This document shows positions 37,259 through 46,521 of a stretch of 64,000 nt of DNA, in pieces (the first letter of the stretch is position 1; every line of letters begins with the position of its first letter). Under the pieces are notes generated by a model that had not been told where the DNA came from, searched no databases, and was given only the letters and a program-made list of their open reading frames with translations. The translations under genes and the position numbers were made by a program. Origin of the DNA: Falsigemmobacter faecalis (GTDB lineage Bacteria > Pseudomonadota > Alphaproteobacteria > Rhodobacterales > Rhodobacteraceae); NCBI RefSeq assembly GCF_003863335.1, contig NZ_RRAZ01000005.1, forward strand, positions 1 to 64,000. The letters run 5' to 3'.

Positions 37259-38134
37259 TTATACCTTTGCCGCTTCGGCTTTTGCGAAGTCCCAGTAGAG
37301 ATCGCGGGCGATGGTGGTGTATTTGCCCGGCGCCTCGTAATGGGTGCCGTCAAATTCCTTCACCGGGGTCACTTTGGCGAAGTTGCCCGAGAGGAACACC
37401 TCATCTGCGGCGCGGAAATCTTCGTATTTCAGCACGGCCTCATGCACGGTGTAGCCGGCAGCGCGCAGGTTTTTGATATGGCGCGCGCGGGTGATGCCCG
37501 ACAGGAAGGTGCCATTGGCGATCGGGGTGTAGTATTCGCCGTCTTTCACCATGAAGACGTTGGCGGTGGCGGTTTCGGCCACATTGCCCATGATGTCGGT
37601 CACGAGAGCATTGGCATAGCCTTTCGACTTTGCCTCCACCAGCATGCGGGCGTTGTTGGGATAAAGGCAGCCCGCCTTGGCGTTGCAGACCGAGTTTTCC
37701 AGCAGCGGACGGCGGAAGCTCGTGGTGGTCAGCGTGGTCGGCTTGTTGAAGTCCGGCATCGCCACTTCTTCGAGGCTGATCGCAAAGCCGGTCGAATTTT
37801 CCGCCGGAGCCACGCCCAGCTCTGAGCCGTCGATCGCCCAGTACATCGGGCGCACATAGACCGCAGCGCCCGGGCCATAGGCCTTCAGCCCTTCGCGGAT
37901 GATGGCGACCATCTCGGTCGGATCCATCGTCGGCGTGATCATCAGCGCTTCGGCCGAGCGGTTCACGCGCGCGCAGTGCAGATCCAGGTCGGGGGTCATA
38001 CCGTCGAACAGCCGAGCGCCGTCAAAGACGTTCGAGCCCTGCCAGATGCCGTGATCTGCCGCGGTCATGACGGCAATGTCGCCCTCGTGCCAGCTGCCGT
38101 TGAACCAGGTGCGGATATTGGTGCCGAATGCCAT
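37259..38134 (-). CDS. ilvE: Branched-chain amino acid aminotransferase
   Basis: 291 residues, class-IV PLP aminotransferase. Begins MAFGTNIRTWFNGSWHEGD; the block SVCNAKAGCLYPNNARM holds the PLP Lys (about 153); then EAKSKGYANALVTDIMGNVAETATANVF, and SGITRARHI with phosphate-binding residues. Start at 38134 has GGAG seven bases upstream; an ATG 12 bases earlier is less likely. Final step of leucine, isoleucine and valine synthesis. Monocistronic. Confidence 0.95.
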   Translation of the reverse strand: MAFGTNIRTWFNGSWHEGDIAVMTAADHGIWQGSNVFDGARLFDGMTPDLDLHCARVNRSAEALMITPTMDPTEMVAIIREGLKAYGPGAAVYVRPMYWAIDGSELGVAPAENSTGFAISLEEVAMPDFNKPTTLTTTSFRRPLLENSVCNAKAGCLYPNNARMLVEAKSKGYANALVTDIMGNVAETATANVFMVKDGEYYTPIANGTFLSGITRARHIKNLRAAGYTVHEAVLKYEDFRAADEVFLSGNFAKVTPVKEFDGTHYEAPGKYTTIARDLYWDFAKAEAAKV

Positions 38135-38223
38135 TAGAGTCTCCATCGCTCACTGAGCGTTACCAAACACCCGTCCCGGGGAAAGGTCCAGACCCCGGCC
38201 CCAGGCGGGTTGTCACAGCGGGA

Positions 38224-38607
38224 TTATTTCCCGCTCCGCTCATCCAGTCTGCTCTGCGTTTCAGCGCGCAGCTGCGCGAGATCCTGCAGCGAGGCCCGCA
38301 GCGCGGTGATCTGCTCTTCCAGCGCCGCGGTCTGCCGGTCGGCCATGGCCAGAAAGGCGCGCAGCTGGCTGGCGGTGCCTGCGGTGCCATAAAGATCAAG
38401 CCACTGGCGGATCTCTTCCAGCGAAAAGCCGAAGTGACGGCCGCGCAGGATCAGCTTCATCCGCGCGACCTCACGCGGGCCATAGCTGCGGCTGCGCCCC
38501 TCCTTCTGAGGGTTGAGCAGTTCAATATATTCGTAATAGCGCAAGGTTCGCGGTGTGACGTCGAAACGGGCGCACATCTCTTTGAAAGAGAGTTGAGGGT
38601 CAGTCAT
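38224..38607 (-). CDS. MerR family transcriptional regulator
   Basis: 127 residues. N-terminal winged helix FKEMCARFDVTPRTLRYYEYIELL and RSRSYGPREVARMKLIL, then a coiled-coil dimerisation helix (about 75-122). It has no metal-binding Cys in the C-terminus, so it is not a metal sensor. The LiuR-like branch in Rhodobacterales controls branched-chain amino acid or acyl-CoA degradation; its position beside ilvE and two acyl-CoA thioesterases fits that, but is inference. Confidence 0.85.
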   Translation of the reverse strand: MTDPQLSFKEMCARFDVTPRTLRYYEYIELLNPQKEGRSRSYGPREVARMKLILRGRHFGFSLEEIRQWLDLYGTAGTASQLRAFLAMADRQTAALEEQITALRASLQDLAQLRAETQSRLDERSGK

Positions 38608-38717
38608 AGGGGGCCTCCTGCGGGCGCAACCTAGTCCGATCGGCGCAGGGCTGCAATCGGGGCTTGCGCAGGGCAGGCGGGATGGATCAACTGACCGCTC
38701 TGGATCGGAGTTCCGTT

Positions 38718-39149
38718 ATGGCAGAATTAACGCCGCAAGTCTTCCTCGACGCTTTACCGCATGCCCGTGCGCTGGATATGCGCTTTGACGGCATTCACGA
38801 CGGTAAGGTGCGCATCTCAATGCCTTATAATCCGGCGCTGATCGGCGATCCGGCAACGGGTGTGATGCATGGGGGGGCGGTTTATGCGCTGCTCGATACC
38901 GCAAGCGGCATGGCGGTGACCACCCATCCGGTCAGCGGCGGCGGCACCGCCACGCTGGATCTCAGGATTGATTATATGCGCGCGGCGACGCCCGGCCAGC
39001 GCATCTGCGCCGAGGCTTTTTGCTACAATATGACCCGCACCGTCGCCTTTGTGCGGGCGGTCGCCTACGACGATAACACCGACAAGCCCGTGGCCACGGC
39101 CACCGGCGCTTTCACCAATGAACACGTTAAACGGAGCATGGCAGAATGA
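38718..39149 (+). CDS. Hotdog-fold thioesterase (PaaI type)
   Basis: 143 residues from the ATG at 38718, which has GGAG seven bases upstream. The 4HBT/PaaI motif GVMHGGAVYALLDTASGMA (about 53-71) contains the HGG catalytic loop; ATLDLRIDYMRAATPG follows. Probably hydrolyses acyl- or aryl-CoA. It overlaps the next gene, a second thioesterase, by ATGA, suggesting two subunits or two specificities. Confidence 0.88.
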   Translation: MAELTPQVFLDALPHARALDMRFDGIHDGKVRISMPYNPALIGDPATGVMHGGAVYALLDTASGMAVTTHPVSGGGTATLDLRIDYMRAATPGQRICAEAFCYNMTRTVAFVRAVAYDDNTDKPVATATGAFTNEHVKRSMAE

Positions 39150-39655
39150 CCACGCGCCCGCGCCCCGAGCCCGTCCAGGTGATCAAACTGCGCCGGGATG
39201 CCGCGCTGTCAGCACTGATCCGGGCGATTCCTTACGTCAGCTTCATGGGCTTTCAGTTCGACCGCCGCGGCGATGAGCTGACCGCGACCATGCCTTATCA
39301 GGATATGCTGATCGGCAATCCGCTGCTGCCTGCTTTGCACGGCGGGGCGATGGCGGGGTTTCTGGAGAGCACCGCGCTTTTGGAGCTGTGCTGGCAGACC
39401 CTTTGGGAGGATGTTGAGCAGGGTCGCATTCTGCCCGCCGATCTCGATGCCGGCTATGTGCCGAAACTGCCGAAGACCATAGATTTTACCGTGGATTATC
39501 TGCGCACCGGTCTGCCGCGCGATGCCTATGCCCGCGCGCGGGTGAACCGCTCGGGGCGGCGCTATGCCAGCGTGCATGTTGAGGCCTGGCAGGACAACCG
39601 CAGCCGTCTCGTGGCGCAGGCCACCGGACATTTCCTGATGCCGGAGCGTCCCTGA
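39146..39655 (+). CDS. Second PaaI-like hotdog thioesterase
   Basis: 169 residues. LLPALHGGAMAGFLESTALLEL (HGG loop) and TIDFTVDYLRTGLPRDAYARARV mark a PaaI-family hotdog, more divergent than its neighbour, with an inserted stretch (about 80-105). Coupled to the preceding gene. CoA substrate unknown. Confidence 0.85.
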   Translation: MTTRPRPEPVQVIKLRRDAALSALIRAIPYVSFMGFQFDRRGDELTATMPYQDMLIGNPLLPALHGGAMAGFLESTALLELCWQTLWEDVEQGRILPADLDAGYVPKLPKTIDFTVDYLRTGLPRDAYARARVNRSGRRYASVHVEAWQDNRSRLVAQATGHFLMPERP

Positions 39656-39676
39656 CACTCTTCCGATGAGCCTCGC

Positions 39677-40975
39677 ATGACCGAGATTTCCCAAAAGCGC
39701 GTGCTGCGCATCGCGCTGCCCGTCGTGCTGTCGAATGCCACCGTTCCTCTGCTGGGGGCGGTGGATACGGCTGTTGTGGGGCAGATGGGGCTGGCCGCGC
39801 CGATCGGGGCGGTGGGCCTTGGGGCGGTTGTGCTGGCCTCGGTTTACTGGATCTTTGGCTTTTTGCGCATGGGGACCTCGGGCCTTGCGGCGCAGGCCAT
39901 AGGCCGGGGCGACCGCGCCGAGCGTGACGCGATTTTGCTGCGCGGGCTGCTGGTTGGTGGCCTTGCCGGGCTATTGATGGTCGCGCTGCAATATCCGCTG
40001 ATACAGGCGGCGTTTCGCATCGCGCCTGCCAGCGCCGAAGTGGCGGAGCTGGCGCAGAGCTATCTCGGCATCCGGATCTGGGGTGCGCCCGCCACCATCA
40101 TGCTTTACGCCATCACCGGCTGGCTGATCGCGCTGGAGCGCACAAAGGCGGTTCTGGCGCTGCAGCTGGTGATGAACGGCGTGAATATCGCGCTCGATTT
40201 CTGGTTCGTGCTGGGCCTTGGGCTTGGGGTGCCGGGGGTGGCGGTTGCCACGCTGATCGCCGAAGGCGCGGGGCTGGCGCTCGGGCTCTGGCTTTGTCGG
40301 GCGGGGCTGCGGCCGCTGGCTTTGCGGGCGCAGATCTTTGTCGGCGGGGCCTGGGGGCAGATGCTGCGGGTGAACCGCGATATCATGATCCGCTCGGTGA
40401 TCCTGCAGGGCAGTTTTACGACGTTTCTCTTTCTGGGCGCGGGGATGGGGGATGTGACCCTGGCCGCCAATCAGGTGCTGTTGCAGTTTCTCGAAGTGAC
40501 GGCCTATGCGCTGGACGGATTTGCCTTCGCGGCAGAGGCCCTGGTGGGGAAGGCGGTGGGCGCGAAGCGGCGCGCCGATGTGCGTCGGGCCAGCCTGATC
40601 GCGGGACAATGGGCGCTGGCGGGGGGCGTCGCACTCGGGGGGCTTTATCTGATCGCGGGGCCCTGGCTCATTGATCTGATGACCACCGCGCCCGAGGTGC
40701 GGGAGGTGGCGCGTCTGGCGCTGCCCTGGCTGATCGTGCTGCCGCTGGTCAGTGCGGCGAGCTATATTTTTGACGGCATTTTCATCGGCGCGATGCTGAC
40801 GCGCGAGATGCGCAATGTGATGCTGGCGGCGGTGGCGATCTATGGGGTGGCGCTTTTTGCGCTGGTCCCGGTGTTTGGCAGCCATGGGCTTTGGGCGGCG
40901 CTTTTGATCCTGAACGCCGCGCGCGGCATTGGTATGGCGCTGCTGTATCGCCGCGCCGAGGCGGCAGCGGCCTGA
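39677..40975 (+). CDS. MATE family efflux transporter (DinF-like)
   Basis: 432 residues, about 12 membrane helices. It begins RVLRIALPVVLSNATVPLLGAVDTAVVGQ, the MATE start, with repeat in the second half DIMIRSVILQGSFTTFLFLGAGMG. DinF branch features are LAAQAIGRGDRAE and YIFDGIFIGAML. Exports cationic drugs or metabolites using Na+ or H+. Starts 21 bases after the thioesterase pair and probably shares its transcript. Confidence 0.9.
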   Translation: MTEISQKRVLRIALPVVLSNATVPLLGAVDTAVVGQMGLAAPIGAVGLGAVVLASVYWIFGFLRMGTSGLAAQAIGRGDRAERDAILLRGLLVGGLAGLLMVALQYPLIQAAFRIAPASAEVAELAQSYLGIRIWGAPATIMLYAITGWLIALERTKAVLALQLVMNGVNIALDFWFVLGLGLGVPGVAVATLIAEGAGLALGLWLCRAGLRPLALRAQIFVGGAWGQMLRVNRDIMIRSVILQGSFTTFLFLGAGMGDVTLAANQVLLQFLEVTAYALDGFAFAAEALVGKAVGAKRRADVRRASLIAGQWALAGGVALGGLYLIAGPWLIDLMTTAPEVREVARLALPWLIVLPLVSAASYIFDGIFIGAMLTREMRNVMLAAVAIYGVALFALVPVFGSHGLWAALLILNAARGIGMALLYRRAEAAAA

Positions 40976-40986
40976 GGGGCCGCTGC
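40964..40986. terminator. Stem-loop at the MATE stop, between convergent genes
   Basis: GCAGCGGCC / GGCCGCTGC with a 5-base loop, overlapping the last codons of the MATE gene, 8 bases from the facing CoA-transferase stop. T-content is weak, so confidence is moderate. Confidence 0.55.
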
Positions 40987-40993
40987 ACTTATC

Positions 40994-41623
40994 TCAGTTA
41001 ACGATTGTGGCTTCCGTGGCGGCGCGCAGCTCTGCCTCGGTCACGCCCTCGGCGCATTCGACGATGCTGAGGCCACCTTCGACCACGTCAAACACGCCAA
41101 GGTTGGTGATGATGCGGTTCACCACCCCCTTGCCGGTCAGCGGCAGGCTGCATTCTTTCAACACCTTGGATTCGCCGGTCTTTGAGGTGTGATCCATCAC
41201 CACCACCACACGGCCGACGCCCGCGACCAGATCCATCGCGCCGCCCATGCCCTTCACGAGCTTGCCGGGCACCATCCAGTTCGCCAGATCCCCGCTCTCC
41301 GAGACCTCCATCCCGCCAAGGATCGCCATGGCAATCTTGCCGCCGCGGATCATCGCAAAGGAGGTGGCGCTGTCGAAATAGGCCGTCTGCGGCAGCTCGG
41401 TGATGGTCTGTTTGCCTGCATTAATCAGGTCAGGATCTTCCTCGCCCTCAAAGGGGAAAGGCCCCATGCCCAGCATGCCGTTTTCCGACTGCAGCGTCAC
41501 CGTCATGCCTTCGGGGATATAGTTCGAGACCAGCGTCGGAATGCCGATCCCAAGGTTCACATACCAGCCGTCCTGAAGTTCCTGCGCGGCGCGGGCCGCC
41601 ATTTGGTTGCGATCCCAGGGCAT
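40994..41623 (-). CDS. scoB: 3-oxoacid CoA-transferase subunit B
   Basis: 209 residues. The catalytic glutamate lies in SENGMLGMGPFP (about 47), preceded by VNLGIGIPTLVSNYIP. With subunit A it moves CoA from succinyl-CoA to acetoacetate (SCOT type), allowing ketone body use. The start overlaps the subunit A stop as TAATG. Confidence 0.92.
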   Translation of the reverse strand: MPWDRNQMAARAAQELQDGWYVNLGIGIPTLVSNYIPEGMTVTLQSENGMLGMGPFPFEGEEDPDLINAGKQTITELPQTAYFDSATSFAMIRGGKIAMAILGGMEVSESGDLANWMVPGKLVKGMGGAMDLVAGVGRVVVVMDHTSKTGESKVLKECSLPLTGKGVVNRIITNLGVFDVVEGGLSIVECAEGVTEAELRAATEATIVN

Positions 41624-42327
41624 TATGCAGCCTCCCGTTTGCGGACAGTCCGCTGCTCAATGCGTTTTTCGTGCTGGCCGGTGATCAGACGATGCACATA
41701 GATGCCCGGCACATGGATATGGTCGGGATCAATCGAGCCCATGGGCACGATCTCTTCGACTTCGGCAATGCAGATCTTCCCGCAGGTGGCGGCAGGGGCG
41801 TTGAAGTTCCGCGCCGTCTTGCGGAAGACCAGATTGCCCGAGGTATCGGCCTTCCAGGCCTTCACGATCGACAGATCCGTGACCATGCCGCGCTCCAGGA
41901 TATAGGTGCGGCCGTCGAAGTCTTTGTGCTCTTTGCCCTCAGCGATCACGGTGCCGACGCCGGTCGCGGTGTAGAACCCGGGGATCCCGGCTCCGCCTGC
42001 GCGCATCCGCTCGGCCAGGGTGCCCTGGGGGTTAAACTCCAGCTCCAGCTCGCCCGAGAGATACTGCCGCATAAACTCAGCATTCTCGCCCACATAAGAG
42101 GCGATCATCTTCTTCACCTGACGGCTTTCCAACAGTTGCCCCAGACCAAAGCCATCGGTCCCGGCATTATTGGAGGCCACGGTGAGGTTTTTGACGCCAT
42201 TCTCGCGGATCGCCGCAATCAGCAGCTCCGGAATGCCGCAGAGGCCAAAGCCCCCTGCCGCAATCGTCATTCCGTCAAACAGCGCGCCATCCAGCGCCGC
42301 TGCTGCGGAAGGGTAGGTTTTATTCAT
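41623..42327 (-). CDS. scoA: 3-oxoacid CoA-transferase subunit A
   Basis: 234 residues. Contains GGFGLCGIPELLI, the conserved glycine-rich CoA site of subunit A, and ASNNAGTDGFGLGQLL. Upstream of scoB in the same two-gene operon. SCOT versus AtoD-type assignment rests on the closest family motifs and is not absolute. Confidence 0.92.
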   Translation of the reverse strand: MNKTYPSAAAALDGALFDGMTIAAGGFGLCGIPELLIAAIRENGVKNLTVASNNAGTDGFGLGQLLESRQVKKMIASYVGENAEFMRQYLSGELELEFNPQGTLAERMRAGGAGIPGFYTATGVGTVIAEGKEHKDFDGRTYILERGMVTDLSIVKAWKADTSGNLVFRKTARNFNAPAATCGKICIAEVEEIVPMGSIDPDHIHVPGIYVHRLITGQHEKRIEQRTVRKREAA

Positions 42328-42403
42328 TCGGACGGGCCTCCCAAGCTCAGTTGAGAATTTGTGGCCCGCCCGGGGGTACCTGTCAATCGCCGCGCTGCGG
42401 CAA

Positions 42404-45124
42404 TCACTCGGTCAGTGAGTCATCCGCCGCCGCCTTTTTCGGTGCGGCCTTCTTTTTCGCAGCCGGTTTGGCCGTGGCGGCTTTCTTCGCCGGGGCCTTT
42501 TTGGCGGCGGGTTTCTTTGCGCCCTCGGCCTTTGGTTTGGCGGCCGTCTTCCGGGCGGGCTTTTTCACCGCTTTGGCGTTGACCAGCTCAATCGCCTGCT
42601 CGGCGGTGATCTCTTCGGGCGTGGTCTCTTTGGGCAGCGTGGCGTTGACCTTGCCCCATTTGATATAGGGCCCGTAACGGCCGGGCATGACCTGCATCTC
42701 ACCGCCGTCCGGATGCTCGCCAAGCGAGCGGAGCGGCTCTGCCGCAACGCCGCGCGCAGCACCGCGGGCCGCCTTTTGGGCCAGCACTTCGACGGCGCGG
42801 TTCATGCCAATTGTGAAGACTTCCTCGGCATCCGCCAGATTGGCGTAAACCTTGCCGTGCTTCACGTAAGGCCCGAAACGGCCAAGCGCGGATTCGATCA
42901 TCTCGCCATCTTCGGGGTGCGGACCGATCTGGCGCGGCAGCGACAGCAGTTCCAGCGCCCGCTCATAGGTCAGCTGATCGGCGGCCCAGCCTTTGGGCAG
43001 GCTGGCGCGCGGGGGCTTGGGCACTTCTGCCGTGGCCTCACCCTTTTGCACATAGGGGCCAAAGCGGCCGGTGCGCAACGTCACCTCGACGCCGAAGTCA
43101 TCGGTGCCCAGAACCTTACCATCAAGCGCCGCCGCCGGATCATCCGCCGAGACCGAGATCGGGCGGGTGTAACGGCATTCCGGATAATTGCCGCAGCCGA
43201 GGAAAGCCCCGCCCGAGCGCGCGGTTTTCAGATGCAGACGGCCAGCGCCGCAGGTCGGGCAGCTGCGCGGGTCTGACCCATCCGCGCGCAGCGGATAGAG
43301 ATGGGGCGACAGGAAATCATCCAGCTTATCCAGCACTTCACTGATCCGCAGGTCTGATGTCTCGCCAATCGCGGCCGAGAAATCCCGCCAGAAGCGCGCC
43401 AGAACATCCTTCCAGGCGCGATCCCCGGCCGAGACGTCATCAAGTTCAGCCTCAAGATCCGCGGTAAAATCATATTCCACATAGCGGCGGAAGAAATTGG
43501 TCAGGAAAGCCGTGACCAGCCGCCCCTTGTCCGAGGGGATCAGGCGGTTTTTGTCCTTGGTGACATATTCGCGGTCCTGGATCGTGGTGACGACCGAGGT
43601 ATAGGTTGAGGGCCGCCCGATGCCGAGTTCTTCCATCCGCTTGATCAGCGTGGCTTCCGTGTAGCGCGGCGGCGGCTGGGTGTGGTGCTGCAGCGCCAGC
43701 GAGGCGCCGTCCTGACCGAGCACCATATTGGTGGCGCGGTCGGGGGGCGTGCCGAACTCGGCGCCCTTCACATAGTCCGGGCGGCGGGCGTCTTTGGCGC
43801 GGCTGACCGCTTCGCCCTTCATAACCTGGGGCAGGCGGGCGCTGTCTTCGCTGTCGTCGTCGTCGCGGCCTTCGTCATAGACGCGCAGAAAGCCGTCAAA
43901 CTGCACCACCTGACCGGTGGCGCGCAGCTCAACTTCGGTGTCGGCGCTGGCGAAATCGACCGTGGTCCGCTCCAGCCGTGCCGAGGCCATCTGCGAGGCG
44001 ATGGTGCGCTTCCAGATCAGATCGTAAAGGCGGCGCTGATCGGTATCGGTGATTTTCAGCTGCTCAGGCGTGGCGGCAAGCACCGTGGGGCGGATGCATT
44101 CATGCGCCTCCTGGGCGTTTTTCGCCTTGTTTTTATAGACGCGCGGGCTGTCGGGGACGTAATTCGCGCCGTAAATATCTTTGATCGCGGCGCGGGCAGC
44201 GGTGATCGCCTCTGGCGCCATATCGATGCCGTCGGTCCGCATATAGGTGATGTGACCGGCCTCATAAAGACGCTGCGCCGCGGCCATGGTGGCCTTGGAG
44301 CCCATGCCGAATTTGCGGCTGGCTTCCTGCTGCAGGGTCGAGGTCATAAAGGGCGGGAAAGGGTTGCGGCTCGCGGGCTTCGCCTCAACCGATTTCACGC
44401 TGAAGTCGCGCTTATCGATGGCCGAGACCGCGAGTTCCGCTGAAGCCACCGTCGCAAGATCGAATTTATCGAGCTTTTTGCCGCCCAAAATCGTCAGGCG
44501 CGCCTCAATCTGCTGACCTCGCGGGGTAACCAGAGTGGCGGTGACCGACCAGTATTCCCGCGGGTTAAAGGCCTCAATCTCCATCTCGCGCTCAACCACC
44601 AGGCGCAGCACGACCGATTGCACCCGGCCCGCCGAGCGCGCGCCCGGCAGTTTGCGCCAGAGCACCGGCGACAGGTTGAAGCCGACCAGATAATCCAGCG
44701 CGCGGCGGGCGAGATAGGCCTCCACCAGCGCGGTATCGACATCGCGCGGCTTGGCCATGGCCGCCAGAATCGCCGGCTTGGTGATGGCGTTAAACGCCAC
44801 GCGGCTGACCTTTTTGCCCTTTTTGATCGAAGAGGCCAGCGCCTGCTGAAGGTGCCAGGAAATCGCCTCACCTTCGCGGTCAGGGTCGGTCGCGAGGATC
44901 AGTTCATCATCGGTCTTCAGCGCATCGGCAATCGCCTTGATGTGCTTTTTGCTGTCGGCCGCGACTTCCCATTTCATTGAGAAATCGTCATCCGGCAGAA
45001 CCGAGCCATCCTTGGGAGGAAGGTCGCGAACATGGCCGTAGGACGCCAGAACGGTATAACCGGGGCCAAGATATTTGTTGATAGTCTTGGCTTTAGCGGG
45101 CGACTCGACGACGACGACTGGCAT
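42404..45124 (-). CDS. topA: DNA topoisomerase I
   Basis: 906 residues, type IA. Toprim start MPVVVVESPAKAKTINKYLG, DPDREGEAISWHL, active-site Tyr in ITYMRTDG (about 295), then one C4 zinc ribbon CPTCG...CGNYPEC and three C-terminal repeats with FGPYVQKG, FGPYVKHG and YGPYIKWG. Ends in a Lys/Ala-rich tail (AKKAPAKKAATAKPAAKKK-type), probably a DNA-binding extension. Start at 45124 has AAGGAAGGA upstream. Relaxes negative supercoils. Confidence 0.97.
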   Translation of the reverse strand: MPVVVVESPAKAKTINKYLGPGYTVLASYGHVRDLPPKDGSVLPDDDFSMKWEVAADSKKHIKAIADALKTDDELILATDPDREGEAISWHLQQALASSIKKGKKVSRVAFNAITKPAILAAMAKPRDVDTALVEAYLARRALDYLVGFNLSPVLWRKLPGARSAGRVQSVVLRLVVEREMEIEAFNPREYWSVTATLVTPRGQQIEARLTILGGKKLDKFDLATVASAELAVSAIDKRDFSVKSVEAKPASRNPFPPFMTSTLQQEASRKFGMGSKATMAAAQRLYEAGHITYMRTDGIDMAPEAITAARAAIKDIYGANYVPDSPRVYKNKAKNAQEAHECIRPTVLAATPEQLKITDTDQRRLYDLIWKRTIASQMASARLERTTVDFASADTEVELRATGQVVQFDGFLRVYDEGRDDDDSEDSARLPQVMKGEAVSRAKDARRPDYVKGAEFGTPPDRATNMVLGQDGASLALQHHTQPPPRYTEATLIKRMEELGIGRPSTYTSVVTTIQDREYVTKDKNRLIPSDKGRLVTAFLTNFFRRYVEYDFTADLEAELDDVSAGDRAWKDVLARFWRDFSAAIGETSDLRISEVLDKLDDFLSPHLYPLRADGSDPRSCPTCGAGRLHLKTARSGGAFLGCGNYPECRYTRPISVSADDPAAALDGKVLGTDDFGVEVTLRTGRFGPYVQKGEATAEVPKPPRASLPKGWAADQLTYERALELLSLPRQIGPHPEDGEMIESALGRFGPYVKHGKVYANLADAEEVFTIGMNRAVEVLAQKAARGAARGVAAEPLRSLGEHPDGGEMQVMPGRYGPYIKWGKVNATLPKETTPEEITAEQAIELVNAKAVKKPARKTAAKPKAEGAKKPAAKKAPAKKAATAKPAAKKKAAPKKAAADDSLTE

Positions 45125-45208
45125 AGGGTCCTTCCTTGGTGCCACCAGAGCAGCGGCAGCGGAGCAACATGGGGGCTGCCGGGCGGGTTTGTCAAGGAAG
45201 GCTGATCC

Positions 45209-46402
45209 TCACCTCTGACGTGTGCTTCCTGTGGTCGCAGCACTGCAGAGCAACCCGCCGGGGCGCCGTTCGACCGCGTTTTCCAGTTCCAGATGCAGGA
45301 GGGCGGGCGCCAGCTCGGCGGGGGGGATGCCAAGCTGGCGCAGCAGCTGATCCTCCGCGACAGGAGCAGGAGAGAGCAGCGTCAGGATCCGTTCGCGCAG
45401 GGAAGGCCCGGGTCTGCGCTGCGCCGTTGCGGCCATTGCACGGGCGATGGCCGCGCCGCCGCCTGCGGGCGATGGACGGGCGCTTTGCGGCAGCGGGTTG
45501 CGCGGCGGCGGCCGCCCCGTCACCTCCAGCACATCGCCTGCATGGCGGATCAGCGTGGCCCCGTCGCGCAGCAGCATATTGCAGCCCTCGGCCCGCGGAT
45601 CGAGCGGGTGTCCGGGCACCACCAGCACCTCGCGCTCCTGATCGAGGGCATTGCGCGCCGTGATCAGACTGCCTGAGCGCTGTGCGGCTTCGGTGACAAT
45701 GACCGCGCGGCTCAGCCCCGAGATCAGCCGGTTGCGCAGCGGAAAATGCCGGGTCATCGGCTTCATGCCGGGCGGCTGCTCACTCAGCAGGGTGCCATGG
45801 CGCGCGATCAGCCGGGCGATATCAAGGTTTTCTTCCGGCCAGGGGCAGTCCGCGCCGCCTGCCAGAACCGCAATGGTGCGGCTGGGACCCGCCCCTTCAT
45901 GGGCGGCGCGGTCAATGCCGCGCGCCAGCCTCGAGCAGATCATAAAGCCCGCGTTTGCAAGATCCTGCGCCAGTTCGCGCGCCAGCCTCAGCCCCGCGCT
46001 GGAGGCGTTGCGCGCGCCGACGATGGCGAGGGCCGGGGCCCGCAGTGGCAAAAGACTGCCCGCGATCCAAAGGACCGGCGGCGCATCACTCAGCGTGCTC
46101 AGCGTGGCGGGGTAATCCGCCTCGCCGTGGCGCAGCAGGCGCAGACCCGCGCGGGCACCCTTGCGCAATTCGTCTTCGGCGAGTTTTGGCGGGCAGGGGG
46201 CATAGTCACAGGCCCCTGCAGCCGCAGCGATCCCGGGCAGTGCCTCAAGGGCGGCGGCGGCAGAGCCGTGCTCAGAGAGCAGCCGGTGAAAGGTCACCGG
46301 ACCAACCCTTGGGGAGCGAATGAGGCGGAGCCACGACAGTCTGTCGTCTTCCGCGGTGGGTGGGGTGAAGGGTGTGGTGGAAGATAACAAACGCTGTTCC
46401 AT
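45209..46402 (-). CDS. dprA: DNA-processing protein DprA
   Basis: 397 residues. Rossmann core with ALAIVGARNASSAGLRLA, ARGIDRAAHEGA, AVLAGGADCPWPEEN and SEQPPGMKP...FPLRNRLISGLS, the DprA/Smf signature. The usual 'SGLARGID' reads SRLARGID here. C-terminal winged-helix region (about 325-385). Loads RecA onto incoming single strands in transformation. 84 bases separate it from topA, on the same strand. Confidence 0.93.
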   Translation of the reverse strand: MEQRLLSSTTPFTPPTAEDDRLSWLRLIRSPRVGPVTFHRLLSEHGSAAAALEALPGIAAAAGACDYAPCPPKLAEDELRKGARAGLRLLRHGEADYPATLSTLSDAPPVLWIAGSLLPLRAPALAIVGARNASSAGLRLARELAQDLANAGFMICSRLARGIDRAAHEGAGPSRTIAVLAGGADCPWPEENLDIARLIARHGTLLSEQPPGMKPMTRHFPLRNRLISGLSRAVIVTEAAQRSGSLITARNALDQEREVLVVPGHPLDPRAEGCNMLLRDGATLIRHAGDVLEVTGRPPPRNPLPQSARPSPAGGGAAIARAMAATAQRRPGPSLRERILTLLSPAPVAEDQLLRQLGIPPAELAPALLHLELENAVERRPGGLLCSAATTGSTRQR

Positions 46403-46444
46403 CGCAACCTCGCCTCATCCGCACAGCCAGAATGCGCGGCGATT

Positions 46445-46478
46445 GGTTAACCCCCGGTAAATTTTCCGGGGGAAAACC
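46445..46478 (-). terminator. Stem-loop after tldD, possible terminator
   Basis: CCCCCGG / CCGGGGG (46451-46457, 46466-46472) with AT-rich loop and flanking GGTT/AACC. No clear T-run in the minus direction, so it may instead be a dprA leader structure. Confidence 0.4.
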
Positions 46479-46521
46479 GATTATTTTCGCCTCATGCGTG
46501 TTTTTCTTTTTCGCGCACCCT